Positions 46,743-55,398 of a DNA stretch of 64,000 nucleotides are shown one piece after another. The stretch covers positions 124,001-188,000 of the forward strand of contig NZ_JAGHQU010000004.1 in NCBI RefSeq assembly GCF_017744135.1, read 5' to 3'. Each line of letters opens with the position of its first letter. Position 1 is the first letter of the stretch. The notes below the pieces were generated by a model, which did no database searches, was not told the DNA's origin, and was given only the letters and a program-made list of their open reading frames with translations. The position numbers and the translations under genes are program-made. This stretch comes from Endozoicomonas sp. G2_2. Lineage in GTDB: Bacteria; Pseudomonadota; Gammaproteobacteria; Nevskiales; Salinisphaeraceae.

Positions 46743-48824
46743 TCACGGCGCGGGCAGGCGGCGCTGATCGGGCGCTACTTTAGCATCGACCTCGGTCTCT
46801 AGCGCGTCGATCAGGAGCACGGGCTCGTCAGGCTTGCCGCGCCGGCGATGTATCACGCCGGCCTCGTCGAGATCGCCGGCCAGTGCCTGCAGGGCCCCGC
46901 CATAGCGGCGCTGGTCGGTCGCGGTGGCAAACAGCTGCAGGCGCTGCTCTACGCGCTGCACATCGGTACTGCCGACCCAGAGCGGCCGGTCGTCCTCGGC
47001 GCGCCGCCGATCGGTGCGCCACAGTCGCAGCACCCGTCGGCGCGTGCGGTCTGCGCCGGCGTCGCCCGGTGCGGGTATCTCGTGTACGAGCGTGATGCCC
47101 GGCTGGCGCCCGTCGTGAATTCGCGGCAGTACGGCGAGCTCGTCGATACCCGTATCTGCCACCAGCCAGCGCAACGGCTGGCTCACGCCGAGATTCGGTG
47201 CGGCGAGCCAACCGGCGCGCCCGAGCGCGGCACGCACCTCGGCCAGGCTGCCGACCGCCTGCACGTTCAGCGGCGCGCTCTCGCGCCCCGCGATGTCCTT
47301 GATGCGTTGATCGAGGCCGGCATAGCCCGTGTCCGGCCAGTCGTGTACCAGCGGCGGCGTGCGCGCGGCCTCGGCCCGGGCCCAGGCGCGATAGGTGGTG
47401 TCCGGGAGAATGCCGGCGACGACGGCAACCATCGCGAAACCGGCCAGCACGCCGAGCACGGGCCCGCCGCGTACCGGGCTCGGGCGCTGACGCCGGTAGC
47501 TGATCACCAGCATGTTCAGCCACACGAAAGCGATGGCCAGGCCGATGAGCAGGTCGCTGGCCCAGTCGAGGCCGAGATACAGCCGCGCGAGCGCGATGAG
47601 CACCACGCCCGCGACGGTGATCGAGTGGTAATAGGGGCGCTCGGTCGGTGGCCGCCCGGCCGCGATCATGATGCCGGCGAGGCCGTAGACCGTGGCGCAT
47701 AGCAACAGATCCTGGCCGCCGCCGGCCAGAAACAGCGGGTCGGTCACACCCCCGTGGAAATAGCCTGTCGGTGCGGGAATCGCCAGCCACCAGCGCAGGA
47801 TCAGCGCGACCAGCGCCGAGAAGCCCAGCGCGACGATCCAGTGCCCGGCGGCCCGCATGTTGCCGATCAGCGCAAGCACGCCGGCCAGCACCGCCGCGAA
47901 TGGCAGGTAGATCAGCGGCGAGCCCATCTGGGCGATGGCGAAGGCGATGTGGTCCGAGATCGGTGTCTGCAGACTCTGGACGATATAGAACGCCAGTGCG
48001 TCGAAGCGCCCGGGAAAAACCGGCCGTTGCCAGCCCCACATGAGCAGGTAGGCCAGCCCGGTCGCGAGCATGAGCAGACCGGCGCCTACTGCGAGGGCGG
48101 GTATTTCCGGCTGGCGCGGATCGGCCAGTGCCGGGCCGAGCAGACCCAGACGGCGATGGCGACGACTCCACGCCATCAGACGCACGGCATAGCGGCGCGT
48201 CACCACACGCCCGCCCGCCAGCAGAAAGCGCACCCCAACGGTGGTGGCCCAGAGAATCGCCACCACCGCGAGCAGCAGAACCGCGAGACGGGTGGCGACC
48301 TGGGCCGCGATATCCAGCGACGCGCCGAACACCACGCCGGGCAGGATATAGCAGGGGGCCCAGATCGCGGTCGCCACGAGATCCATGGCGATGAAACGGC
48401 TCACCGACAGGCCGGCCGCGCCAGCCACGGTCGGCATGATCGGCCGCAGGGCGCCGATCAGGCGGCCAAGGATGATGGCCTTGCCGCCGTGATCGCCGAG
48501 AAAACGTTCACCGCGGGCGACAAGCACCGGGGCGCGCGCAAACCCCGGCAGGGCGGTCAGCCGCCCGACATAACGTCGCCCCAGGGCATAGCTGAGGCCG
48601 TCACCGGCGAGGGTGCCGGCAATGGCGAACGCGAAGGTGGCGCCCAGCGGCAGCAGGTTGGCCCCGATGAGCGCACCGAACGCGAACATGAACAGTGCGC
48701 CCGGCACCAGCAGGCCGAACACGAACAGCGATTCGCCGAGCGCGATCGCGAAGACCAGGGCCAGCGCCGCCCAGGGGTGTGCGCTGACCCAGGCCAGCAA
48801 GGCCGCGAACAGGTCGTGCCCCAT
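46743..48824 (-). CDS. DedA / PAP2-like / LssY-C three-domain membrane protein
   Basis: This 693-residue protein has an N-terminal DedA-type domain (residues 20-210, with ESLFVFGLLVPG and GGKAIILGRLIGALRPIMPTVAG broken at 105-125). A PAP2-type helical domain follows (about 270-450), then a C-terminal LssY-like soluble domain (about 480-690). Active PAP2 phosphatases have KxxxxxxRP, PSGH and SRxxxxxHxxxD. Here the equivalent stretches read RWWLAIPAP, LAGGGQD and ARLYLGLDWASD, so the catalytic Arg, His and His appear lost. DedA proteins move phospholipids or undecaprenyl phosphate across the inner membrane. Its start is 18 bp after hemL. Confidence 0.86.
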   Translation of the reverse strand: MGHDLFAALLAWVSAHPWAALALVFAIALGESLFVFGLLVPGALFMFAFGALIGANLLPLGATFAFAIAGTLAGDGLSYALGRRYVGRLTALPGFARAPVLVARGERFLGDHGGKAIILGRLIGALRPIMPTVAGAAGLSVSRFIAMDLVATAIWAPCYILPGVVFGASLDIAAQVATRLAVLLLAVVAILWATTVGVRFLLAGGRVVTRRYAVRLMAWSRRHRRLGLLGPALADPRQPEIPALAVGAGLLMLATGLAYLLMWGWQRPVFPGRFDALAFYIVQSLQTPISDHIAFAIAQMGSPLIYLPFAAVLAGVLALIGNMRAAGHWIVALGFSALVALILRWWLAIPAPTGYFHGGVTDPLFLAGGGQDLLLCATVYGLAGIMIAAGRPPTERPYYHSITVAGVVLIALARLYLGLDWASDLLIGLAIAFVWLNMLVISYRRQRPSPVRGGPVLGVLAGFAMVAVVAGILPDTTYRAWARAEAARTPPLVHDWPDTGYAGLDQRIKDIAGRESAPLNVQAVGSLAEVRAALGRAGWLAAPNLGVSQPLRWLVADTGIDELAVLPRIHDGRQPGITLVHEIPAPGDAGADRTRRRVLRLWRTDRRRAEDDRPLWVGSTDVQRVEQRLQLFATATDQRRYGGALQALAGDLDEAGVIHRRRGKPDEPVLLIDALETEVDAKVAPDQRRLPAP

Positions 48825-48841
48825 CCGGGTCGTGGGCGGCG

Positions 48842-50167
48842 CTACGCTTGCGCGACGGCGACGAACGCCGCGTCGGCAGCCTCCAGCGTACGCGCGATCG
48901 CAGCGTCGTCATGGGCCTGCGAGATAAACGCCGCCTCGAAGGCCGACGGCGCCAGATAGACACCGTGATCGAGCATGGTGTGGAAGAAGACAGCGAACTT
49001 GTCGGTGTCGCAGGCCGCCACGTCGTCGAAACGGCTCACGCGCGCGGCGTCGGTGAAGAACAGGCCGAACATCGCGCCGACCCGCTGGGTGACAAACGCC
49101 ACCCCGTGTTTGTCTGCGCGCGCCTGCAGGCCGGCCAGCAGGCTGTCCAGTTTAGGCGCGATGGCCTCGTGCACGCTGCCGTCCTTGAGCCGCGATAGCG
49201 TGGCGATACCGGCGGCCATGCCCAGCGGATGGCCCGACAGGGTGCCGGCCTGGTACACCGGCCCGGTCGGCGCCAGCGTTTCCATGACCTGGCTGGGCCC
49301 GCCGACCGCGCCAACCGGCATGCCGCCGCCGACGATCTTGCCAAGCGCGGTAACGTCCGGCGTCACGCCGAAATGGGCCTGGGCGCAGCCGGGATGCACG
49401 CGAAAGCCGGTCATCACCTCGTCGAACACCAGCAGCGCACCGTACTGATCGCACAGGTCGCGAAGGCCTTGCAGGAAGCCGTCTTCCGGGGGCACGCAGT
49501 TCATGTTGCCGGCCACGGGTTCGACCATCACGCAGGCCACGTCGTCGCCATGCGCCTTGAAGGCCTCGGCGACCGAGTCGAGATCGTTATAGGTGGCAAC
49601 CAGGGTGTCCTGCACCACCGCTTCGGGTACGCCCGGCGAGCCGGGAATACCGAGCGTGAGCGCGCCGGAGCCGGCGTTGACCAGCAACGCATCCACGTGG
49701 CCATGGTAGTTGCCGGCGAACTTGATGACCTTCTTGCGGCCGGTGTGGCCGCGCGCGAGCCGCAGCGCGGTCATCGCTGCTTCCGTGCCCGAATTGACCA
49801 TGCGTACCGACTCGATCGAGTCGACCATCGAACAGACCAGTTCGGCAAGCTCCGTCTCGAGCCCGGTCGGCGCGCCGAAGGACAGGCCCTTGGCCGCCTG
49901 TGTCTGGACCGCCTCGACCACCGCCGGGTGCGCATGGCCGAGAATCATCGGCCCGAAGGAGCCGACATAGTCGACGTACTCGTTGCCGTCGACATCGTGA
50001 ATATAGGCGCCCTGGGCGCGATCGATGAAGGCCGGGGTGCCGCCCACGCCGGAAAAGGCGCGAACCGGCGAGTTCACGCCGCCGGGGGTCACGCGGGCGG
50101 CGCGTTCGAACAATTCGGCAGAGCGGGGGCCGGGGCGCTGCCACTGGGCGTTCGCGGTCTGGGTCAT
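48842..50167 (-). CDS. hemL: Glutamate-1-semialdehyde 2,1-aminomutase
   Basis: HemL is the PLP enzyme that makes 5-aminolevulinate in the C5 tetrapyrrole pathway. It has 441 residues from ATG 50167. Motifs: [54 protein letters not shown] and the PLP lysine in [16 protein letters not shown] (about residue 276). The ATGA at 50164-50167 overlaps the thiE stop, so it is coupled to the thiamine genes. Confidence 0.97.
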   Translation of the reverse strand: MTQTANAQWQRPGPRSAELFERAARVTPGGVNSPVRAFSGVGGTPAFIDRAQGAYIHDVDGNEYVDYVGSFGPMILGHAHPAVVEAVQTQAAKGLSFGAPTGLETELAELVCSMVDSIESVRMVNSGTEAAMTALRLARGHTGRKKVIKFAGNYHGHVDALLVNAGSGALTLGIPGSPGVPEAVVQDTLVATYNDLDSVAEAFKAHGDDVACVMVEPVAGNMNCVPPEDGFLQGLRDLCDQYGALLVFDEVMTGFRVHPGCAQAHFGVTPDVTALGKIVGGGMPVGAVGGPSQVMETLAPTGPVYQAGTLSGHPLGMAAGIATLSRLKDGSVHEAIAPKLDSLLAGLQARADKHGVAFVTQRVGAMFGLFFTDAARVSRFDDVAACDTDKFAVFFHTMLDHGVYLAPSAFEAAFISQAHDDAAIARTLEAADAAFVAVAQA

Positions 50168-50820
50168 CGAAGATCTCCTGAACAATCATGTGCTGTAACT
50201 GGGCTCGCCGCTGTCCGGTCGAACAGCGCGCATAGCCGGCGTGCGGCCGCGCCGCTGTCCGGGGCCTGAAACAGCGCGCCGGACACCGCGATCAGGTCGG
50301 CGCCGGCGGCGATCACGTCGCCCGCATTGTGCGTATCGATACCGCCGATGGCGACCACCGGTACGCCGAGCGCGCGTGCCTCGCCGAGCACGGACAGATC
50401 GGCCGGCGGCGCGTCCGGCTTGGTGCGCGAGTCGAAAAAGCGTCCGAAGCTGACATAGCTCGCACCGGCCGCGATACCGTCGCGTGCCCGCTGGATACGG
50501 GCCGAGCAGCTCACGCCGATGATGGCATCCGGGCCCAGGGCGGCTCTCGCCTCGGCGACGCTGCCGTCGCTCTGGCCCAGATGCACGCCGTCGGCCCCGA
50601 TGGCGCGCGCGAACCGCCAGTCGTCGTTGACGATGAGTGCCGTGCCTGCGGCCCGGGTGCGTTCACGCAAGACCTGGAGCAGTGTCCGGTCGGGCGCGTC
50701 GGGTCGCTTGTCGCGATACTGCAGCCAGACCGCGCCCGCGGCGAGCACGGCATCCACCCGCGCCAGGTCGTCGTCCAGCGTGGTGCGATCGTAGATGGCG
50801 TAGAGCCCGCGTGCGCTCAT
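50164..50820 (-). CDS. thiE: Thiamine phosphate synthase
   Basis: ThiE joins the pyrimidine and thiazole halves of thiamine. It has 218 residues from ATG 50820. Characteristic features: [10 protein letters not shown] (residues 33-42), [30 protein letters not shown] and [14 protein letters not shown], with [25 protein letters not shown] split at the phosphate-binding end. It shares ATGA overlaps with thiD upstream and hemL downstream. Confidence 0.95.
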   Translation of the reverse strand: MSARGLYAIYDRTTLDDDLARVDAVLAAGAVWLQYRDKRPDAPDRTLLQVLRERTRAAGTALIVNDDWRFARAIGADGVHLGQSDGSVAEARAALGPDAIIGVSCSARIQRARDGIAAGASYVSFGRFFDSRTKPDAPPADLSVLGEARALGVPVVAIGGIDTHNAGDVIAAGADLIAVSGALFQAPDSGAAARRLCALFDRTAASPVTAHDCSGDLR

Positions 50821-51599
50821 GAGTCGCGCGCGGGCTGGATGCGTGCCGGAATGTGCTGGCCACGGCCGGCCGCGAAAGCGTTGTCGAGCGTGCGCCAGAC
50901 GTAGGCCTGGGCGCGGCGCACTGCGGTTGCACGATCGTGCCCGTGGGCAAGCTGGGCGGCGAGGGCGCTGGCCAGGGTGCAGCCCGAGCCGTGGAACACG
51001 CCGGGCAGCCGCGGCCAGCGATGCATTTCGCGCGGTTCGCCGGCGACATACTCGCGGTTGATGACTTCGCTGTCGCCTTCGTCGCCGCCGGTAATCAAGG
51101 CGCAGCGGCCGTTGGCGCTGAGGCGCGCACCGCAGCGGTCGATATCGGCCTCGCCGTCGCAGAGCAGGCGCGCTTCGCCGGCATTGGGCGTGACGACATC
51201 GGCGTGCGCGAACAGGTGGTCGCGCAGCGCCTGACCGACGCTGTCGTCGGCGAGCGTGCCGCCACCGGCCGCGCGCAGCACGGGGTCCACCACCAGCGGG
51301 ACGTTCGGCAGGCGTTCGGCCAGGTCGACGATGCGCATCACCTGTTCGGCGTTGGCAATCACGCCGACCTTGATAGCGGCGAAGTCCATATCGGCCAGCG
51401 CGGTCTCGAGGCAGCGGTCGAAAAAATCCGCCGCCACTGCCTCGACGCCATGGACATTGGTGGTGTCCTGACAGGTCAGCAGGGTGATCACGGTGGCTGC
51501 ATGGGCGCCGTTCGCCGCAGCGGCTTCGATGTCGGCCTGAATACCGGCGCCGCCGCTGGGATCGTGGCCCGCAATGACCAGAATATTGGGACGTTTCAT
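50817..51599 (-). CDS. thiD: Hydroxymethylpyrimidine/phosphomethylpyrimidine kinase
   Basis: ThiD phosphorylates HMP and HMP-P for thiamine synthesis. It has 260 residues from ATG 51599 (a start six codons upstream is less likely). Motifs: IAGHDPSGGAGIQADIEAAAANG split, ALITGGDEGDSE, and the catalytic GSGCTLASALAAQLAHG near residue 205. thiD-thiE-hemL is a compact operon, and the 500-bp DnaA-box region lies directly upstream of thiD. Confidence 0.95.
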   Translation of the reverse strand: MKRPNILVIAGHDPSGGAGIQADIEAAAANGAHAATVITLLTCQDTTNVHGVEAVAADFFDRCLETALADMDFAAIKVGVIANAEQVMRIVDLAERLPNVPLVVDPVLRAAGGGTLADDSVGQALRDHLFAHADVVTPNAGEARLLCDGEADIDRCGARLSANGRCALITGGDEGDSEVINREYVAGEPREMHRWPRLPGVFHGSGCTLASALAAQLAHGHDRATAVRRAQAYVWRTLDNAFAAGRGQHIPARIQPARDS

Positions 51600-51638
51600 G
51601 GACGCCGAGTCTATCATCGGCGCCCGCCGGCGGCGGGC

Positions 51639-51647
51639 TTATACACA
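51639..51647 (+). promoter_or_regulatory. DnaA box 1 (TTATACACA)
   Basis: Matches the consensus TTATNCACA. It lies 40 bp upstream of the thiD start. Confidence 0.6.
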
Positions 51648-51791
51648 GTAGAAAACGAGCGTCGTCGGAGCGCGGTGAAAATTTTTCAGGTGCAGGCGTA
51701 CTCGTCTTCTGAAATATCGCAAGTATCTGATAATAAATGCGTGTGTCGAGCTGGTTACAAAATCGCCGCTTCGGGGAAATTACTGAGAACA

Positions 51792-51806
51792 TGCCGTTTA
51801 ACGGCA
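51792..51806. promoter_or_regulatory. 15-bp perfect dyad 1
   Basis: TGCCGTTTAACGGCA, arms of 7 bp around a single T. It shares the frame TG-x-CG-x-TTA-x-CG-x-CA with the dyad at 51970. Confidence 0.55.
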
Positions 51807-51830
51807 CTCGTCCGAACAGTTTCCACACAC

Positions 51831-51839
51831 TTATCCACA
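51831..51839 (+). promoter_or_regulatory. DnaA box 2 (TTATCCACA, consensus)
   Basis: An exact match to the high-affinity DnaA box. Confidence 0.7.
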
Positions 51840-51923
51840 GCTTCTGTGTATTTCTGTTCTTTAGCGTTTGAGCTCAACCGTTTAGCTCGTTTTGCTCATC
51901 GAGTGTCTGCGCCGAGAGGCGGG

Positions 51924-51932
51924 TTATGCACA
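51924..51932 (+). promoter_or_regulatory. DnaA box 3 (TTATGCACA)
   Basis: Matches TTATNCACA, same strand as the others. Confidence 0.6.
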
Positions 51933-51969
51933 GTGTCAACACGGTTGCCGTTGGCGAAAAGGTCTGATA

Positions 51970-51984
51970 TGACGCTTAGCGTCA
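51970..51984. promoter_or_regulatory. 15-bp perfect dyad 2
   Basis: TGACGCTTAGCGTCA, arms of 7 bp around a single T, same architecture as the dyad at 51792. Confidence 0.55.
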
Positions 51985-52106
51985 CATTGTGTTTGTTCGT
52001 AAAATTCTGAAAATAAATAAAAATAATATTCGAATGCCCGGGTTGCCGCCCCTTTGAGCCCGGGCCGGTCAGGTCCGGCTCGCGCGTCCGCAATTCGTCC
52101 CCAGTT

Positions 52107-52115
52107 TTATCCACA
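52107..52115 (+). promoter_or_regulatory. DnaA box 4 (TTATCCACA, consensus)
   Basis: A second exact high-affinity box. It overlaps the final codons of the minus-strand phosphodiesterase gene. Confidence 0.65.
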
Positions 52116-52877
52116 GGCCAGCCGTGCGGCTTCAACGCGACGCACGCGCGATGTCATGTCGCCGTCGGGTGTCAGCGTGAGCACGCGATAGCCCGGTGCG
52201 CGCTGCGCGTCTTCGGCGAAACCGTGCGACTGCGGCAGGAACTGACGCATGGTCGCAGGCGTGACGAAGCAGGGCCGGCCCGCAAACGTGAGCGCTGCCT
52301 GCTGATGGGCATGGCCACAGACGATCGCCCGCACATGCGGGTGTCGCTCGATCACGGCGGCAAGCGCGTCGCGATCCTGCAGACCGATGGCGTCGATCCA
52401 GGCGCTGCCCACCGGGCAGGGCGGGTGATGAACGAACACCAGCGCCGGGTTCGGGTGCCGGCTGAGCTGCGCGTCCAGGTCATGCAGCTGTCGGGCGCCG
52501 ACACGTCCCGCTTCGCTTGAGTCCAGATGGCTGTTCAGGGCAAAAAGCTGCCAGCCGCCGATTTCCAGCCGCGTATGCACGCGGGCATGGCGCAGATGGG
52601 CGGCCATGCGCGCCGGGTCGTCATGATTGCCGGCCATGGCGAGCACCGGACGCCCGAGTGCGGCGAGACGATCATCGAGCCGCGCATAGCCCGCGGCGGT
52701 TTCGTCGTCGACCAGGTCGCCGCCGAGCACGAACGCCGCGGCGTCAGGGACCGCATGGCAGATATCGTCGAGCACGAGCTCGAGGGCGCGCTGCACGTGC
52801 CAGCCGTGCAGCCGGGCGTCGGCCTCGCCGAGCAGGTGAAAGTCGGTGAGGTGGACGAGTCGGACAGAGGGCGGCAT
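52107..52877 (-). CDS. CpdA-like cyclic nucleotide phosphodiesterase (metallophosphoesterase)
   Basis: This 256-residue calcineurin-like metallophosphoesterase has all five metal-site blocks: DFH (HLTDFHLLG, about residue 12), GGDLVDDE (about 51), AGNHDDP (about 82), FVHHPP (about 147) and CGHAHQQA (about 187). The organisation matches CpdA, the 3',5'-cAMP phosphodiesterase. Substrate cannot be fixed from sequence, as other members cleave other nucleotides. Its 3' end touches the DnaA-box region. Confidence 0.85.
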   Translation of the reverse strand: MPPSVRLVHLTDFHLLGEADARLHGWHVQRALELVLDDICHAVPDAAAFVLGGDLVDDETAAGYARLDDRLAALGRPVLAMAGNHDDPARMAAHLRHARVHTRLEIGGWQLFALNSHLDSSEAGRVGARQLHDLDAQLSRHPNPALVFVHHPPCPVGSAWIDAIGLQDRDALAAVIERHPHVRAIVCGHAHQQAALTFAGRPCFVTPATMRQFLPQSHGFAEDAQRAPGYRVLTLTPDGDMTSRVRRVEAARLACG

Positions 52878-52973
52878 GCGTGGTTAACCCGGTGTTGGCA
52901 TGGGGGTATGCTGCCATGAAGACACGTCACGGAAAGGGCGCCGGTCCGTCCGTCCGGCCTTGCGGAGGGATTC

Positions 52974-53618
52974 ATGTTCGACAGCGAACTGGTCACTTAT
53001 CTACGCCATGCGAGCCTGCGCGAAACCGACATCATGGTCGAAAATCGGCGCGTCACCGCGGCGCGGGACGATGCCAACTTGCAGGTCGATCCGGAGCAGG
53101 GCCAGCTGATTGCCCTGCTCGTCCAGCTCATGGGCGCGCGCCGCGGCATCGAGATCGGCGTCTATGCCGGCTATTCGAGTCTGTGGATTGCGCAGAGCCT
53201 GCCGGCCAGCGGTCGGCTGCTGGCCTGCGATATCGACGCCGAGATCACCCAGCGTGCCCAGCGCGACTGGGCGGCGGCCGGGTTGGCCGATCGTATCGAG
53301 CTGCGGCTCGGCCCGGCGCTGGCCACGCTCGACAACGAGATCGCGGCCGGCATGGCGGGTCAATACGACTTCGTGTTCATCGACGCCGACAAGGCCGGAT
53401 ATATCGACTACTACGAGCGCGCGCTCGCGCTCGTGCACGCAGGCGGTCTGATCATTGCCGACAACACGCTCTGGCACGGTCGGGTCATCGACCCCGACGA
53501 TCGCAGTACCGATACCCAGGCGATCCGCGACTTCAACCGCTATCTGCACGGCGACGAACGTATCGACCTGAGTCTGGTGCCGATCGGCGACGGCCTCACG
53601 CTGGCGCGCAAGCGATGA
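52974..53618 (+). CDS. Class I SAM-dependent O-methyltransferase (caffeoyl-CoA OMT-like)
   Basis: This 214-residue protein has the O-methyltransferase family 3 profile. The SAM-binding motif is RGIEIGVYAGYSSLWIAQSL (about residue 62), the following acidic residue is in LACDIDAE, and the metal/Asp motif is DFVFIDADKAGYIDYYE (about 137), followed by IIADNTLWHGRV. Bacterial members methylate small phenolics or other acceptors. The stop overlaps the next start as ATGA. Acceptor unknown. Confidence 0.88.
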   Translation: MFDSELVTYLRHASLRETDIMVENRRVTAARDDANLQVDPEQGQLIALLVQLMGARRGIEIGVYAGYSSLWIAQSLPASGRLLACDIDAEITQRAQRDWAAAGLADRIELRLGPALATLDNEIAAGMAGQYDFVFIDADKAGYIDYYERALALVHAGGLIIADNTLWHGRVIDPDDRSTDTQAIRDFNRYLHGDERIDLSLVPIGDGLTLARKR

Positions 53619-54217
53619 GTGTGCAGATCGGCGACAACAGCGCGGCCGAACGCAACAAGCGTCCGATCTTCGATGCGTTGCTGCCGTGGCTGCGTGATGC
53701 GCATTGCGTGCTCGAGGTCGGCGCGGGCGACGCGACCCATGCACGCCATGCCCGGCAGCGGCTGCCGGAGACCGTCTGGCAGACCAGCGAAGCGCCGGGC
53801 CATCACCGCCGGCTGGTCGCGGCGCTGGCGGATCGCCAGGAACGCCATCTGCCGGCACCGCTGGCGTTGGACGTGCGAGGCCGCTGGCCCGACGGCCCCT
53901 TCGACGCGGTCTACGGGGCCAACGTCGCGCACATCATGGATTGGGTCGCCGTCGAGGCATTGTTCGCCGGCGCGGCGCGAACACTGGCACCGGCCGGTTT
54001 GTTGTGCCTCTACGGCCCGTTCCTGCGCGCAGGCGTCGCGCCCGAGCCCGGCAACGCGGCGTTCGATGCCGCATTGCGGGCTCGCGACCCGGCCATGGGC
54101 CTGCGCGAGATCGAGGCCCTGGATACGCTCGCCGCGCGTGGCGCGCTGACCCGTGTCGACGATATCGCCATGCCGAGCGACAACCGCCTGCTGGTCTGGC
54201 GCAAGCGCGACGTCTAA
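53615..54217 (+). CDS. DUF938 putative SAM-dependent methyltransferase
   Basis: This 200-residue protein of the DUF938 family has a methyltransferase-like core: VLEVGAGDATHARHAR (about residue 32-47), WQTSEAPGHH, and FDAVYGANVAHIMDW (about 97). The family is related to methyltransferases of unknown acceptor. It is coupled to the O-methyltransferase by ATGA. Confidence 0.82.
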   Translation: MSVQIGDNSAAERNKRPIFDALLPWLRDAHCVLEVGAGDATHARHARQRLPETVWQTSEAPGHHRRLVAALADRQERHLPAPLALDVRGRWPDGPFDAVYGANVAHIMDWVAVEALFAGAARTLAPAGLLCLYGPFLRAGVAPEPGNAAFDAALRARDPAMGLREIEALDTLAARGALTRVDDIAMPSDNRLLVWRKRDV

Positions 54218-54236
54218 GGCCTTGCCATGACCGGGG

Positions 54237-55190
54237 TCAGTTCACCCGGTTGCGGGACTCGCCGTTGCGGAAGGCGTCGATATTGGCGGCCACGCCCTCG
54301 AGCATGCGTTGCCGCGCGCCGCGGCTGCCCCAGGCGCTGTGCGGGGTGACGATCAGATTCGGAATCGTGGCATCGGTGAGCGGATGATCGGCGGGCGGCG
54401 GTTCCTCGTCGAGCACGTCCAGCGCCGCACCGGCGATGGTGCCGTTGCGCAGCGCCTGGATGAGCGCGTCGCTGTCCACGATCGCGCCGCGGGCGGTGTT
54501 GACGAGAAATGCGCTGTCTTTCATTCGCGCCAGGGCATCGGCGTCGATGAGATGCCGGGTGTCTTCGGTGAGCGGACAGTGCAGGCTGATCATGTCGGCA
54601 CGTTCGAGAACGTCTTCGATGGCCACGCGGCCGTTGCGGACACTGCGCGCGCCCGGGCGCTCCGCCACCAGCACCTGCATGCCGAAGGCCTCGGCGAGAC
54701 GGGCCACCGCCTGGCCGAGTTCACCGTGGCCGACGAGACCGAGGGTCTGGCCGTCGAGCTCCTCGATCGGGTAGTCGAGAAGGCAGAAGAATTCGCCGGC
54801 TGCCCAGTCGCCGCGCTTGACCGCGGCGTCGTAGCTGGCCCAGCGCGTGGCGTGGGCGAGCATGAGCGCGAGCACGTGCTGGGAGACGGCCGGCGTCGCG
54901 TAGCCGGTGACGTTGACGACCGGTATGCCGTGCGCCGCCGCGGCGGCGGTATCGACGTTGTTGAAGCCGGTGGCCGCCACACAGATCAGCTTGAGACGAT
55001 CGGCGGCGGCGATCGTGTCGGCATCGAGCACCACCTTGTTCGTGACCGCGATATCCACGCCCTGCAGGCGCTCGACGACGGTCTCGCCGGTGGTGTTGTG
55101 GTACCAGCGCCAGTCCTCGACGCTGGACTCCAGACACGACCAGACGAGGCCGTCGCCCATCGAACCGGCATCCAGAAAACAGCCTTGCAT
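54237..55190 (-). CDS. D-2-hydroxyacid dehydrogenase, glycerate-dehydrogenase-like
   Basis: This 317-residue NAD(P)-dependent dehydrogenase of the D-isomer family has the dinucleotide motif GLVGHGELGQAVARLAEAFG (about residue 148). Catalytic Arg, Glu and His are seen in VNTARGAIVD (about 230), LDVLDEEPP (about 258) and VTPHSAWGSRGARQRM (about 286). ICVAATGFNNVD is typical of the glycerate/hydroxypyruvate reductase branch. Substrate is not fixed. It faces away from the MarR gene across 208 bp. Confidence 0.88.
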   Translation of the reverse strand: MQGCFLDAGSMGDGLVWSCLESSVEDWRWYHNTTGETVVERLQGVDIAVTNKVVLDADTIAAADRLKLICVAATGFNNVDTAAAAAHGIPVVNVTGYATPAVSQHVLALMLAHATRWASYDAAVKRGDWAAGEFFCLLDYPIEELDGQTLGLVGHGELGQAVARLAEAFGMQVLVAERPGARSVRNGRVAIEDVLERADMISLHCPLTEDTRHLIDADALARMKDSAFLVNTARGAIVDSDALIQALRNGTIAGAALDVLDEEPPPADHPLTDATIPNLIVTPHSAWGSRGARQRMLEGVAANIDAFRNGESRNRVN

Positions 55191-55398
55191 CGCAACTCCC
55201 TAATTTCGATATACAATGCGGATCGTAACCGAGGCGTGCCGATAACGCTGCGCCGATCGAGGGTCGCATCGTGTTCTCACGTGGCTTCCCGCGGTGTGAA
55301 ATCATGTGTCGCGTACATCGTGTAAGATGCAAGCGTTCGCCGAAAGGGGGCGGAATCCGACATTTTCCGGGTATTCAACCGAGGCTGACGAATCAACC
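55191..55398. promoter_or_regulatory. Divergent promoter region between hydroxyacid dehydrogenase and MarR genes
   Basis: A 208-bp non-coding region holds both promoters; no operator stands out. A frame continuous with the MarR gene (from 55306) extends through part of it, so the MarR start may be earlier than called. Confidence 0.4.

Larger units (their letters stand above)
51600..52106. other. 507-bp AT-rich intergenic region with DnaA boxes, candidate replication-related site
   Basis: No gene is evident. The region has four same-strand DnaA-box sequences (51639, 51831, 51924, 52107), a TTTCCACAC near-match (51820-51828) and a TGTGTATTT near-match (51845-51853). It also has two perfect 15-bp dyads and an A/T block (about 52006-52035: AAAATTCTGAAAATAAATAA and onward) like an unwinding element. 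A GCCCGGG/CCCGGGC hairpin (52036-52065) borders the A/T block. It is much richer in A/T than the surroundings. An oriC, a DnaA titration site or a DnaA-controlled thiD promoter are the options. Confidence 0.55.

Noticed and set aside
53615-54217. bioC candidate
   Set aside because: It is a methyltransferase-like protein, but its features are those of DUF938 and it is far from the bio operon.
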